A DNA stretch of 5,303 nucleotides from an uncultured Bacteroidales bacterium (lineage in GTDB: Bacteria > Bacteroidota > Bacteroidia > Bacteroidales > Bacteroidaceae), in NCBI GenBank assembly GCA_937896105.1, contig CALBKR010000221.1, positions 1 to 5,303 of the forward strand, in the 5' to 3' direction. Positions 1 to 5,030 of this stretch are shown piece by piece. The notes under the pieces were generated by a model. The model did no database searches. It worked only from the letters and a program-made list of their open reading frames with translations, and was not told the DNA's origin. Each line of letters starts with the position of its first letter. Within the stretch, counting starts at the first letter, position 1. The position numbers were made by a program, and so were the translations under genes.

Positions 1-22
1 ATTAATGTTTAATTTTTTAACT

Positions 23-523
23 ATGGATTTTAAACAGTTGGTGCCTGATTTTCAGGCAATTGGCAAAACAGAGTGGGGTAAACCCAAGGTAGACACAAAG
101 GATGCAGTAGCACTTGCCGGTATAATTGCTGCTCTCTTGATGGTAGTTTTCGTATTTTTGGATTGGTTCTCAATGGGGGTCGAGAAAGGTCGTTTGGAAA
201 TTTCTATAGGTCGTTCAGGTATCTCTTTGTGGTATGGTATCATCGGTCTCATAGGTGCTCTTGCTGCTGTCGTAGGTAACCTCTACAACCATAAGGCATT
301 GGCATTCAGCGGTGGTGCACTCGGTGTTATTATGGGTCTCATAGGTTGGTTTATGGTTCCTTCACTTACTTTTATGGGTGTGGAGATGCCTACGGCAAAA
401 GTTAAGGAGTTTCTCGAGGCGGGTGCAGAGGCTTCCCATCTCGGTGCTATCCTTTTCTTGATTGCTGCTGCTGTTGTTGCAGTTTCTGCATTCATGGGTA
501 TCGCAAAGGATGAGAAGAAGTAA
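23..523 (+). CDS. Small four-helix membrane protein, unknown function
   Basis: I do not recognise this gene. From the ATG at 23 it encodes 166 residues. A polar N-terminus of about 28 residues is followed by hydrophobic segments at roughly 29-50, 69-88, 92-113 and 139-160, and the protein ends in KDEKK. Helix 1 ends in FLDWFS. The loop before helix 4 contains MGVEMP, which resembles LGVKIP at the same place in the 143-residue protein encoded at 967-1398, so I infer distant relatedness. Short basic inner loops suggest both termini face the cytoplasm. An ATG at 5 in the same frame would add MFNFLT. I prefer 23 because bases 1-22 are almost pure A/T, like the leaders of the neighbouring genes, but 5 cannot be excluded. 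The promoter lies outside the window. An intrinsic terminator follows the stop by about 20 bp, so the gene ends its transcription unit. Confidence 0.82.
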   Translation: MDFKQLVPDFQAIGKTEWGKPKVDTKDAVALAGIIAALLMVVFVFLDWFSMGVEKGRLEISIGRSGISLWYGIIGLIGALAAVVGNLYNHKALAFSGGALGVIMGLIGWFMVPSLTFMGVEMPTAKVKEFLEAGAEASHLGAILFLIAAAVVAVSAFMGIAKDEKK

Positions 524-543
524 TCATTGAAAAAATGGTTTTT

Positions 544-574
544 AAAATACCCTCCCAGTTGGGGGTATTTTTTT
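544..574 (+). terminator. Intrinsic terminator of the first membrane-protein gene
   Basis: ATACCC at 547-552 pairs with GGGTAT at 563-568. Past one bulged T, a further CC/GG pair closes a CAGTT loop. The 3' arm runs into a tract of seven T (568-574, following GGGTA), with matching A residues on the 5' side. It sits about 20 bp after the stop codon at 521-523, as expected for a Rho-independent terminator. Confidence 0.85.
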
Positions 575-660
575 ATATCCTTACCAACCGTCATAAAGGG
601 ACGTAGGTCTCTCTGTAGCAGCATAGGCTCATAATATAGCAAATACATTCACTTAAGTAA

Positions 661-855
661 CGTAACGTAGAAATTTGCTTTTTAGTCACCCCCTTTTTGC
701 TGTTTATGAGGCTTGGATTCTATAGTAAAACCGTTTGGTTATTTGCGTCAAAGATGAGTAATGGTCAAATAGACATTACAGGTTGGGGAGTAATACTTTA
801 ACAGGCTTTTTATTTGGTTGCAGGTGGTGCAGCTTATGTTCGTCTCAAGAAATAA
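661..855 (+). pseudogene. Probable decayed 3' remnant of a related membrane-protein gene
   Basis: One reading frame stays open from 661 to 798, meets TAA at 799-801, then continues for 17 sense codons to a second TAA at 853-855. The second part reads QAFYLVAGGAAYVRLKK, a hydrophobic helix with a basic end, like the C-termini of the intact membrane proteins here. The residues just before the stop, GQIDITGWGVIL, join it naturally into one outer-loop-plus-helix segment, comparable to SHLGAILFLIAAA in the protein encoded at 23-523. The remnant lies on the same strand as that gene and is followed 14 bp later by a strong hairpin, as a real gene end would be. No intact start or N-terminal half is visible. 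An ATG at 706 would give only a 31-residue peptide. I infer a dead paralogue. The alternatives are chance similarity of a short hydrophobic stretch or a sequencing error at the stop. Confidence 0.5.
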
Positions 856-868
856 GCAAGACTCTTTA

Positions 869-915
869 TACAAACAATAAAAGACAGCCTGTGAAGCTGT
901 CTTTTATTGTTTGTA
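869..915. terminator. 20-bp perfect hairpin, probable bidirectional terminator
   Basis: Positions 869-888 are perfectly complementary to 896-915, with a 7-nt loop (CTGTGAA). The stem core is AAAAGACAGC/GCTGTCTTTT, so either strand gives a GC-containing stem followed by a T-rich run. It lies between the plus-strand remnant ending at 855 and the minus-strand gene ending at 967, where a shared terminator for converging units is expected. Confidence 0.8.
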
Positions 916-934
916 AACGACTTATATTGTTTGT
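901..934 (+). repeat. Imperfect 14-bp direct repeat of the hairpin arm
   Basis: CTTTTATTGTTTGT at 901-914, part of the 3' arm of the hairpin, recurs as CTTATATTGTTTGT at 921-934 with one mismatch and a 20-bp period. It could be the trace of a local duplication of the terminator arm, or chance in AT-rich DNA. Confidence 0.4.
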
Positions 935-966
935 CGCTTCTAAGCTTTTTTCTGTGCTGCTATTAG

Positions 967-1398
967 TTATTTATTGAAACGGCGCGGAACTAATATTATG
1001 GCAATCTGCATAATGAGCATAAGGTAATAGCCGAATCCCAAGAAATCTGTAACACCGATTTTTTCAACGGCTGGTATCTTAACGCCTAAAACCTCTGTGG
1101 TGCCGCCGGTAAATTCGTTGATATCACCAACAACCTGCTGAACGATGACAAACACGCCCACCTGAATGAGGATACCGATGACAGCAACTGTGATGTTGAG
1201 CCACTGTCTGCACTTGAAGTACTGCACAATTGCATTTACAATTACCAATAATGCATAGAAGGTGAAGAAATAGCCTATACCCCAAGCAGAGATGCTTAAA
1301 TCACCTACGCTGAAATAAGGCAACAGCATAGTAATGAACAATACAGCGCTAAGGATAGTAGCAATTTTACCAGCTTTGTTCTGTGCGAAAAAGTTCAT
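967..1398 (-). CDS. Small four-helix membrane protein (143 residues), unknown function
   Basis: I do not recognise this protein. Hydrophobic segments lie at about residues 11-30, 41-60, 67-89 and 118-138. Helix 1 ends in LLPYF. Helix 2 ends in VNAIVQYFK (N55 and Q59), matching VNIIVQFIK in the 153-residue protein encoded at 1717-2178. Helix 4 ends in LVPRRFNK, matching FVPRMLAKK there, so these two are close paralogues. The inner loop after helix 2 is basic (KCRQ), which favours cytoplasmic N- and C-termini, with the longer loop 90-117 outside the membrane. The ATG at 1398 follows a very A/T-rich stretch and has no Shine-Dalgarno sequence, which is normal in Bacteroidetes. An unusually long, less AT-rich region precedes it (1440-1565). 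Transcription probably stops at the hairpin at 869-915. The function is not inferable from sequence alone. Confidence 0.85.
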   Translation of the reverse strand: MNFFAQNKAGKIATILSAVLFITMLLPYFSVGDLSISAWGIGYFFTFYALLVIVNAIVQYFKCRQWLNITVAVIGILIQVGVFVIVQQVVGDINEFTGGTTEVLGVKIPAVEKIGVTDFLGFGYYLMLIMQIAIILVPRRFNK

Positions 1399-1530
1399 AG
1401 TAGTAAATTTTTTAAAATTAATAAATAAAGTTGTTAAAAATGTTTATTCGGTTTCGTATTGCTTTTTTCACCTCTTTTGGACGTGAAATGCATCTTTCGG
1501 TGGTGTTTTCCTGTCAATTCGGAGTAGTGC
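1399..1530 (-). promoter_or_regulatory. Possible long structured 5' leader of the 143-residue gene
   Basis: If transcription starts from the TATCTTTG element at 1538-1545, the minus-strand leader is about 130 nt, far longer than the others here. It contains a hairpin at 1466-1488: TTTCAC pairs with GTGAAA, and a G-G mismatch plus two further pairs close a CAAAA loop. The part from about 1440 to 1535 is clearly less AT-rich than the flanking intergenic DNA, which suggests it is maintained. No known riboswitch class is recognisable. A regulatory leader is inference. Confidence 0.3.
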
Positions 1531-1537
1531 TCTATGA

Positions 1538-1545
1538 CAAAGATA
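1538..1545 (-). promoter_or_regulatory. Candidate -7 promoter element for the 143-residue gene
   Basis: On the minus strand the sequence is TATCTTTG, a full match to the Bacteroidetes -7 consensus TAnnTTTG. No TTG lies at the usual 19-21 nt upstream. That position falls in a run of nine G on this strand (1565-1573), so the promoter is incomplete by the standard model or relies on something else. Confidence 0.4.
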
Positions 1546-1564
1546 TACAAAGTCTCACATTTTA

Positions 1565-1573
1565 CCCCCCCCC
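1565..1573. repeat. Homopolymer run of nine C (plus strand)
   Basis: Nine consecutive C occur in strongly AT-rich intergenic DNA. On the minus strand this is G9, placed about where the -33 element of the candidate promoter at 1538-1545 should be. Runs of this kind are prone to slipped-strand length change. Confidence 0.85.
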
Positions 1574-1663
1574 TATTGTTAAAATATGTTAATATTATAT
1601 AAACTGTATTTGAAATATATGTAATGGTCTTGTAAGCAGAAGGAATTTGGTTTAAAGATATGA

Positions 1664-1692
1664 AAAAAGGTGACTTCCTAAGTCACCTTTTT
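1664..1692 (-). terminator. Intrinsic terminator of the 153-residue gene
   Basis: AAAAAGGTGACTT at 1664-1676 pairs perfectly over 13 bp with 1680-1692, leaving a 3-nt loop. On the minus strand the stem ends in a T run about 25 bp after the stop at 1717. The hairpin is symmetric, with A/T tracts on both sides, so it could also stop plus-strand transcripts. Between 1593 and 1663 I see only AT-rich DNA with no supported feature. Confidence 0.85.
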
Positions 1693-1716
1693 AAGCATTG
1701 ATTTATGTAATAGTAA

Positions 1717-2178
1717 TTACTTCTTTGCAAGCATCCTTGGAACAAAGAGCATAGAAATGCACAATGCGATGATAATGTATGCAAACAGTGTCATTTCTGG
1801 CTTGAAGGGCACGAGTTTCTCCGATGCGCAAACAAGAAGACCGACAATAAGGTATATTGCAGCAGTTGCAACAGAAACAATGTTGTTTACCATAATTGCA
1901 AGTTTGCCCTGCTTGATGAACTGTACAATGATGTTGACAACAAGCAGGATAACAGCTATGAGAATGAATATACCTGCGCTTGAACCATCCTGTATTCCTT
2001 TTGCAACAATTTTATCACCGCCCGAGAATGTATTCCAGGCTGTAACGTTCTCGCCAACCATCGCTTGGAGTAGAGGATTGATAAATGGAGTGACCTTGAT
2101 GAAATCAAAAGCGAAGGTGCAAATCAGAACCAAAAGGCTGATTACTGATGATACAATACCGAATTTGTTTGTTTTCAT
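1717..2178 (-). CDS. Small four-helix membrane protein (153 residues), unknown function
   Basis: I do not recognise this protein. Hydrophobic segments lie at about 8-28, 68-88, 95-117 and 129-147. The first outer loop (about 29-67) is the longest in this protein and is rich in polar residues and glycine (ENVTAWNTFSGGDK). Helix 2 ends in VNIIVQFIKQGK, with N82 and Q86 in the shared Asn-x3-Gln motif. Helix 4 ends in FVPRMLAKK, as in the 143-residue protein. Lysine-rich ends and the KQGK inner loop suggest both termini are cytoplasmic. The ATG at 2178 is preceded by A/T-rich sequence and no Shine-Dalgarno. A hairpin at 2246-2291 separates it from the upstream gene and a terminator follows at 1664-1692, so it is probably transcribed alone. 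A plus-strand frame of similar length over this gene is a shadow. Confidence 0.85.
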   Translation of the reverse strand: MKTNKFGIVSSVISLLVLICTFAFDFIKVTPFINPLLQAMVGENVTAWNTFSGGDKIVAKGIQDGSSAGIFILIAVILLVVNIIVQFIKQGKLAIMVNNIVSVATAAIYLIVGLLVCASEKLVPFKPEMTLFAYIIIALCISMLFVPRMLAKK

Positions 2179-2219
2179 AATCTATTGTTTTTAGTTTAAA
2201 TATTGTTTAATTTTCACTG

Positions 2220-2227
2220 CAAAGGTT
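2220..2227 (-). promoter_or_regulatory. Weak candidate -7 element for the 153-residue gene
   Basis: On the minus strand the sequence is AACCTTTG, which differs from TAnnTTTG at one position, about 40 bp before the ATG at 2178. No TTG is found 19-21 nt upstream. It is listed because the gene needs its own promoter if the hairpin at 2246-2291 terminates upstream transcription. Confidence 0.3.
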
Positions 2228-2245
2228 ATGAGTTTCTATGGATAA

Positions 2246-2291
2246 ATAAAACAAATTGCACAAAATGCGGTATTTTGTGCAATTTGTTTAT
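2246..2291 (-). terminator. Long hairpin ending the 184/293-residue operon
   Basis: CAAATTGCACAAAAT at 2252-2266 is perfectly complementary to 2272-2286 around a 5-nt GCGGT loop. The stem extends by three more A-T pairs (2249-2251 with 2287-2289) and then beyond a bulge. On the minus strand it lies about 45 bp after the stop at 2335 and leads into TTTTATTTAT. The stem is AT-rich for a terminator, so a role in RNA end protection or as a protein site is also possible. Confidence 0.65.
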
Positions 2292-2334
2292 TATTTTTGT
2301 ACTAAATCAACGCGATTTGTTGCTTGTTTTGTTG

Positions 2335-2889
2335 TTACTTTTCTTCTTTTTCCAATTGTGATATTTTTTCTTTGAGCAGTTCTATTTCGCTCTTGCTTTC
2401 GCTTTTGGTGTCAACGGTAAAGCGCTCTTGCTGTTCTTTTCCTTGAATTGCAGCCGTGTTTATTGTATACAATGTGGCTAACGTGGGAAGTACAAGCTGT
2501 GCTATCAGCAATACTATGATAAGATAGAAAGCAACAGAGTAGTCAAAAAAATCTCCGTTTAATTTTTCATCCAGTATCAGATGTGCAACAATTAATGAGA
2601 CACCTCCTATAATAGAGAGGAAACCGGAAAATAACCGGTTGCTGCCATGTGCCTGTATAAATAGATTTATGGCTTGCAACATAAAATATACAATGAAGAA
2701 GTATGCACAAATCTCAAGTTCTATATCTACATTAGTTCCTGTAATTACGCTTGAGAAAAATAAAGACAATGAAGTCCATTTATCAGATCCTTCAAATGAT
2801 ATGAATGGCAGGAATGTGAATAAAATGAATAAAAGACTTATACCGGCCTGAATGTATGCGGCAGCTGTGTTCTTATTTGATCTTTCCAT
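2335..2889 (-). CDS. Four-helix membrane protein with short coiled-coil tail (184 residues)
   Basis: I do not recognise this protein, but it is clearly a paralogue of the 293-residue protein encoded just upstream. Both begin with an Asn/Lys/Arg-rich end, then a Y-x-QA-x-IS element and ILFTFLP at the close of helix 1. Hydrophobic segments lie at about 12-30, 60-79, 87-106 and 118-141. Helix 2 ends in INLFIQAHG, with N75 and Q79 in the shared Asn-x3-Gln motif. The region 146-184 is charged and soluble, and IELLKEKISQLEKEEK at the end has a heptad-like spacing of Leu/Ile, suggesting a short cytoplasmic coiled coil. The gap to the upstream gene is 44 bp without a visible terminator, so the two are probably co-transcribed from 3855-3886. 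The shared tail type suggests that the two proteins could pair, which is inference. Confidence 0.85.
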   Translation of the reverse strand: MERSNKNTAAAYIQAGISLLFILFTFLPFISFEGSDKWTSLSLFFSSVITGTNVDIELEICAYFFIVYFMLQAINLFIQAHGSNRLFSGFLSIIGGVSLIVAHLILDEKLNGDFFDYSVAFYLIIVLLIAQLVLPTLATLYTINTAAIQGKEQQERFTVDTKSESKSEIELLKEKISQLEKEEK

Positions 2890-2933
2890 AATTGTTCTTG
2901 ATAAAAGTGTATAAATGTTGTTGATGTCAGATT

Positions 2934-3815
2934 TTATGAATTTGCTTCGTTTTCAGTCTCATTCTTCTTCAACAGCTCCTTGAGCCTGATAATCTCTTTC
3001 TGCAGATGCTCCTTTTCAAGTCTCTCCTTCTCCAATCTCTCTCTCTCGAGCCTCTCTCTCTCCATCTGCTCAGCCTTGGCCTTCAGTTCCTGATACTCTT
3101 TTTGCAACTGCTCTTTTTCACGTCTCTCCTTTTCTATGCGTTCTTTTTCAATCTGCTCAGCTTTTGCTTTCAGTTGCATATATTCATCTTGTAACTGTTC
3201 CTTTTCGAGTCTCTCTTTTTCTATCAGCCTTTCAGTGTCGGTTTTTTCCTGACGATGCGCACCCTGGGCTTCCTGCATTTCCAACTGTCTTTTTAATTCC
3301 TCGGTTTCAGTTCTAAGTTCATTGAGCATATTGCCGGAACTTGCCTGCCCGGCACTATGACTGCTTGAAATGTTAAGTTTTGCCAGGACTGCAATTGTTT
3401 GCAAAACTGTTTGAGCTGCTGCCAAAACTACAATAATGTAAAAACCGAAAGTGTAATTGTAGTTTATACTATTATAATAGTATTCATTTGCTTCAGACTC
3501 AATATCGTCGATGTAAAAATGCATCATCAATATCGGGATAAGACCGAATAATCCTGAAAAAATTGCAAAAGCGCTGTTCTTCTTGGATTGTATAAAGATA
3601 TTCAAATATTGTATCAGGATAAATATGACAAAGAATACCCCGATATGTACCTTTTCATCTTTTACAAATAGTTGGGTATATGACGTCATTGCAGAAATAT
3701 CATCGTGATAATATCCTTCTGAAACATCGATATACGGTAAGAATGTAAATAAGATGATAAAAAAACTGATGGCTGCTTGGAAGTAGCCTAAGGCATTGTT
3801 TCTGTTCAGTCTCAT
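2934..3815 (-). CDS. Four-helix membrane protein with long repeated coiled-coil tail (293 residues)
   Basis: I do not recognise this protein as a named family. Residues 1-146 match the four-helix plan: helices at about 12-31, 57-76, 82-101 and 122-146, ILFTFLPYI closing helix 1, and N72/Q76 in LNIFIQ at the end of helix 2. The outer loops are acidic and tyrosine-rich (for example EYYYNSINYNY at 111-121), while the inner loop has QSKKN, so the N- and C-termini should be cytoplasmic. A Ser/Gly/Ala linker (about 150-162) leads to a highly charged Glu/Lys/Arg/Gln/Leu region, about 163-286, predicted to be a long coiled coil. From residue 205 it contains repeats built around KEQLQxEYxxLKAKAEQ. Such tails usually mediate oligomer formation or act as spacers and scaffolds. 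This is the first gene of the probable two-gene operon. Similarity searches with the tail will return unrelated coiled-coil proteins, so only residues 1-146 are informative for homology. Confidence 0.88.
   Translation of the reverse strand: MRLNRNNALGYFQAAISFFIILFTFLPYIDVSEGYYHDDISAMTSYTQLFVKDEKVHIGVFFVIFILIQYLNIFIQSKKNSAFAIFSGLFGLIPILMMHFYIDDIESEANEYYYNSINYNYTFGFYIIVVLAAAQTVLQTIAVLAKLNISSSHSAGQASSGNMLNELRTETEELKRQLEMQEAQGAHRQEKTDTERLIEKERLEKEQLQDEYMQLKAKAEQIEKERIEKERREKEQLQKEYQELKAKAEQMERERLERERLEKERLEKEHLQKEIIRLKELLKKNETENEANS
2958..3203 (-). repeat. Tandem coding repeat in the coiled-coil tail
   Basis: Encoded residues 205-233 (29 aa) and 234-267 (34 aa) are tandem copies of one unit, and residues 268 to about 286 are a diverged partial third copy starting KEHLQKE. 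The second copy is longer by five residues, explained by one extra RLEKE-type pentapeptide. The unit combines a core (KEQLQxEYxxLKAKAEQ) with a string of E-R/K-x-E-K pentads. This suggests growth by duplication at two scales. Confidence 0.8.
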
Positions 3816-3847
3816 AATTCTATGTGTTTAAATGATATTTATAGTTG

Positions 3848-3861
3848 ACATTTGCAAATGT
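3848..3861. repeat. Perfect 14-bp palindrome overlapping the operon promoter
   Basis: ACATTTGCAAATGT is its own reverse complement and overlaps seven of the eight bases of the minus-strand -7 element at 3855-3862. Its position would suit an operator for a dimeric regulator. It may also arise simply because the -7 consensus contains half of such a palindrome. Confidence 0.55.
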
Positions 3862-3886
3862 AGAGAATATTTACGTATTTTAACAA
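3855..3886 (-). promoter_or_regulatory. Promoter of the 293/184-residue operon
   Basis: On the minus strand, TTG (3884-3886), 21 nt, then TACATTTG (3855-3862), an exact match to the Bacteroidetes -7 consensus with a near-standard spacer. Transcription should start around 3848-3851, giving a leader of about 35 nt before the ATG at 3815. The -7 sequence is identical to that of the lplA promoter on the other strand. Confidence 0.68.
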
Positions 3887-4000
3887 TGTTTTTTGGAAAT
3901 ATTTCTATGCTACAATATTTTGTCATATACAGTAGAAAATAGTTTATTTCATCTTTTGCCAAGCATAAAATGCAACAATTCAAAAAAAATGTTATAGCGG

Positions 4001-4030
4001 TTGTTTTTAAAATTTTATTTCATACATTTG
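4001..4030 (+). promoter_or_regulatory. Promoter of lplA-gcvT
   Basis: TTG at 4001-4003, a 19-nt spacer, and TACATTTG at 4023-4030 fit the Bacteroidetes vegetative promoter exactly. The predicted start of transcription is about 4034-4037. That argues against GTG 4034 as the translation start of lplA and for ATG 4052. Between this promoter and the divergent one at 3855-3886 the sequence (3887-4000) is AT-rich with no other feature I can support. Confidence 0.72.
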
Positions 4031-4051
4031 TGAGTGAATGGCAACGATGAG

Positions 4052-5023
4052 ATGTTATATGTAGGACTGCCGACGGAAAAACAGTACCGCCTACCATTCT
4101 ATCTTGCAATGGAGGAGTATGTTGCACGGGAATTACCCGCGCAGGACTACTTTTTCATCTGGCAAGTTGAGCCCACTGTCATCTTCGGGCGCAACCAGCT
4201 CATTGACAGCGAGGTCGATGTCACATTCTGCCGTGACCACAACATTGAGTTCTATCGCCGCAAGAGCGGTGGCGGCTGTGTCTTTGCCGACAGGAGCAAC
4301 CTGATGCTCTCTTATATAACCCCGACTACAAACGTTAACTTTACCTTCAACCGCTATATGCTGATGGTTGAGGATGCCTTGCAACGCCTTGTCGTGGATG
4401 CGAGGACATCGGGACGCAATGACATACTCGTCGATGGCCGAAAGGTGTCGGGCAATGCCTTCTACCATATCCCCGGGCGTAGCATTGTGCACGGCACTAT
4501 GCTCTATGATACCAATATAGAATATATGCTCCACGCCACAACACCGTCCGATGTCAAGTTGCGCAGCAAGGGTGTGGAGTCGGTACGCCAGCACATTACC
4601 ACGCTCAACAGATACATATCTCTGAATATCGACCAGCTCAAGGAGCATCTGCGTTCGGTTCTCTGCGATGGCGAACTGATGCTCACCGATACCGATGTTG
4701 CAGCCATTGAAGAGATTGAGAAACAGTATCTCGAAGATGATTTCATATATGGCAACAACCCTGCAGCTGCGTTCTCCAAAGTGGAGCGTATCGAAGGGGT
4801 AGGCGAGTTCCGTGTATCACTTGATATAAAGGATGGCTGTATACGCAAGGCTTCGCTTGCCTGCGATTTCTTTGTCATCGGGGATATCGATACAATGCTG
4901 CTCTCAAGGCTCAAAGGGGTAGAGTACAGCCGCCCTGCCATAGAGGCTGCTCTGGCAGGCATCGAGCCAGGGAACGTGATAATGAATCTTGGAACGGAAC
5001 AACTTATAAACCTATTTATATAA
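4052..5023 (+). CDS. lplA: Lipoate-protein ligase A
   Basis: This is a cytoplasmic enzyme that activates lipoate with ATP to lipoyl-AMP and transfers it to a lysine of lipoyl domains, such as the H protein of glycine cleavage and 2-oxoacid dehydrogenase E2 subunits. From ATG 4052 it has 323 residues. The family signature is clear: RRKSGGG at 69-75 (the lipoyl-AMP binding loop), then DGRKVSGNAF with the conserved lysine at 131, then VHGTMLYDTN at 146-155. One variation is that the usual histidine in GGGAVFHD is alanine here (GGGCVFAD). About residues 235-323 form the accessory C-terminal domain found in full-length LplA, so the protein is not truncated. GTG 4034 is the only other start in this open frame (stop TGA at 4031), but it coincides with the predicted transcription start. 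gcvT follows after 7 bp, supporting a role in lipoylating the glycine cleavage H protein. LplA is chosen over octanoyltransferase LipM because of the C-terminal domain. Confidence 0.93.
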   Translation: MLYVGLPTEKQYRLPFYLAMEEYVARELPAQDYFFIWQVEPTVIFGRNQLIDSEVDVTFCRDHNIEFYRRKSGGGCVFADRSNLMLSYITPTTNVNFTFNRYMLMVEDALQRLVVDARTSGRNDILVDGRKVSGNAFYHIPGRSIVHGTMLYDTNIEYMLHATTPSDVKLRSKGVESVRQHITTLNRYISLNIDQLKEHLRSVLCDGELMLTDTDVAAIEEIEKQYLEDDFIYGNNPAAAFSKVERIEGVGEFRVSLDIKDGCIRKASLACDFFVIGDIDTMLLSRLKGVEYSRPAIEAALAGIEPGNVIMNLGTEQLINLFI

Positions 5024-5030
5024 CTGACCT

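Larger units (their letters stand above)
1440..1592 (+). other. Small ORF (50 codons) antisense to the leader, coding status doubtful
   Basis: An ATG at 1440 opens a 50-residue frame ending with TAA at 1590-1592. The product begins MFIRFRIAFFTSFGREMH and has the internal stretch VVLYDKDIQSLTFYPPP. It has mixed composition that looks more protein-like than most chance frames. Nothing resembling a good plus-strand promoter precedes it, and the frame runs through a run of nine C and over the predicted minus-strand promoter. The likelier reading is a regulatory or repeated noncoding element that happens to be open on this strand. A true small protein cannot be excluded. Confidence 0.2.

Noticed and set aside
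283..648. Minus-strand 121-codon frame
   Set aside because: It overlaps the plus-strand membrane gene and its terminator, and the product shows no coherent segments.
783..977. Plus-strand 64-codon frame beginning MGSNTLTGFLFGC
   Set aside because: It is out of frame with the membrane-like remnant, runs straight through the perfect hairpin at 869-915 and into the end of the convergent gene, and its composition is not protein-like.
1757..2194. Plus-strand 145-codon frame
   Set aside because: It is antisense to the clear four-helix protein at 1717-2178, with no promoter and a composition expected of the reverse of a hydrophobic gene.
2958..3300. Resemblance of the Glu/Lys/Arg-rich tail to eukaryotic coiled-coil proteins, tolA-like stalks or SMC arms
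   Set aside because: Any low-complexity charged helix scores this way. No globular domain of those families is present, so homology is not supported.
967..3815. Toxin-immunity, phage holin or secretion-system cluster
   Set aside because: Small membrane proteins in a row suggest these, but there is no toxin, lysin, integrase, ATPase or other partner gene in the window.
3841..4052. Riboswitch or lipoate-responsive leader before lplA
   Set aside because: The predicted leader is only about 15 nt, too short for a riboswitch, and no regulator site other than the promoter is recognisable.
4133..4962. Minus-strand frames of 171 and 152 codons inside lplA, and the 94-codon one inside gcvT (5016-5300)
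   Set aside because: They are antisense shadows of genes with unambiguous family motifs on the plus strand.
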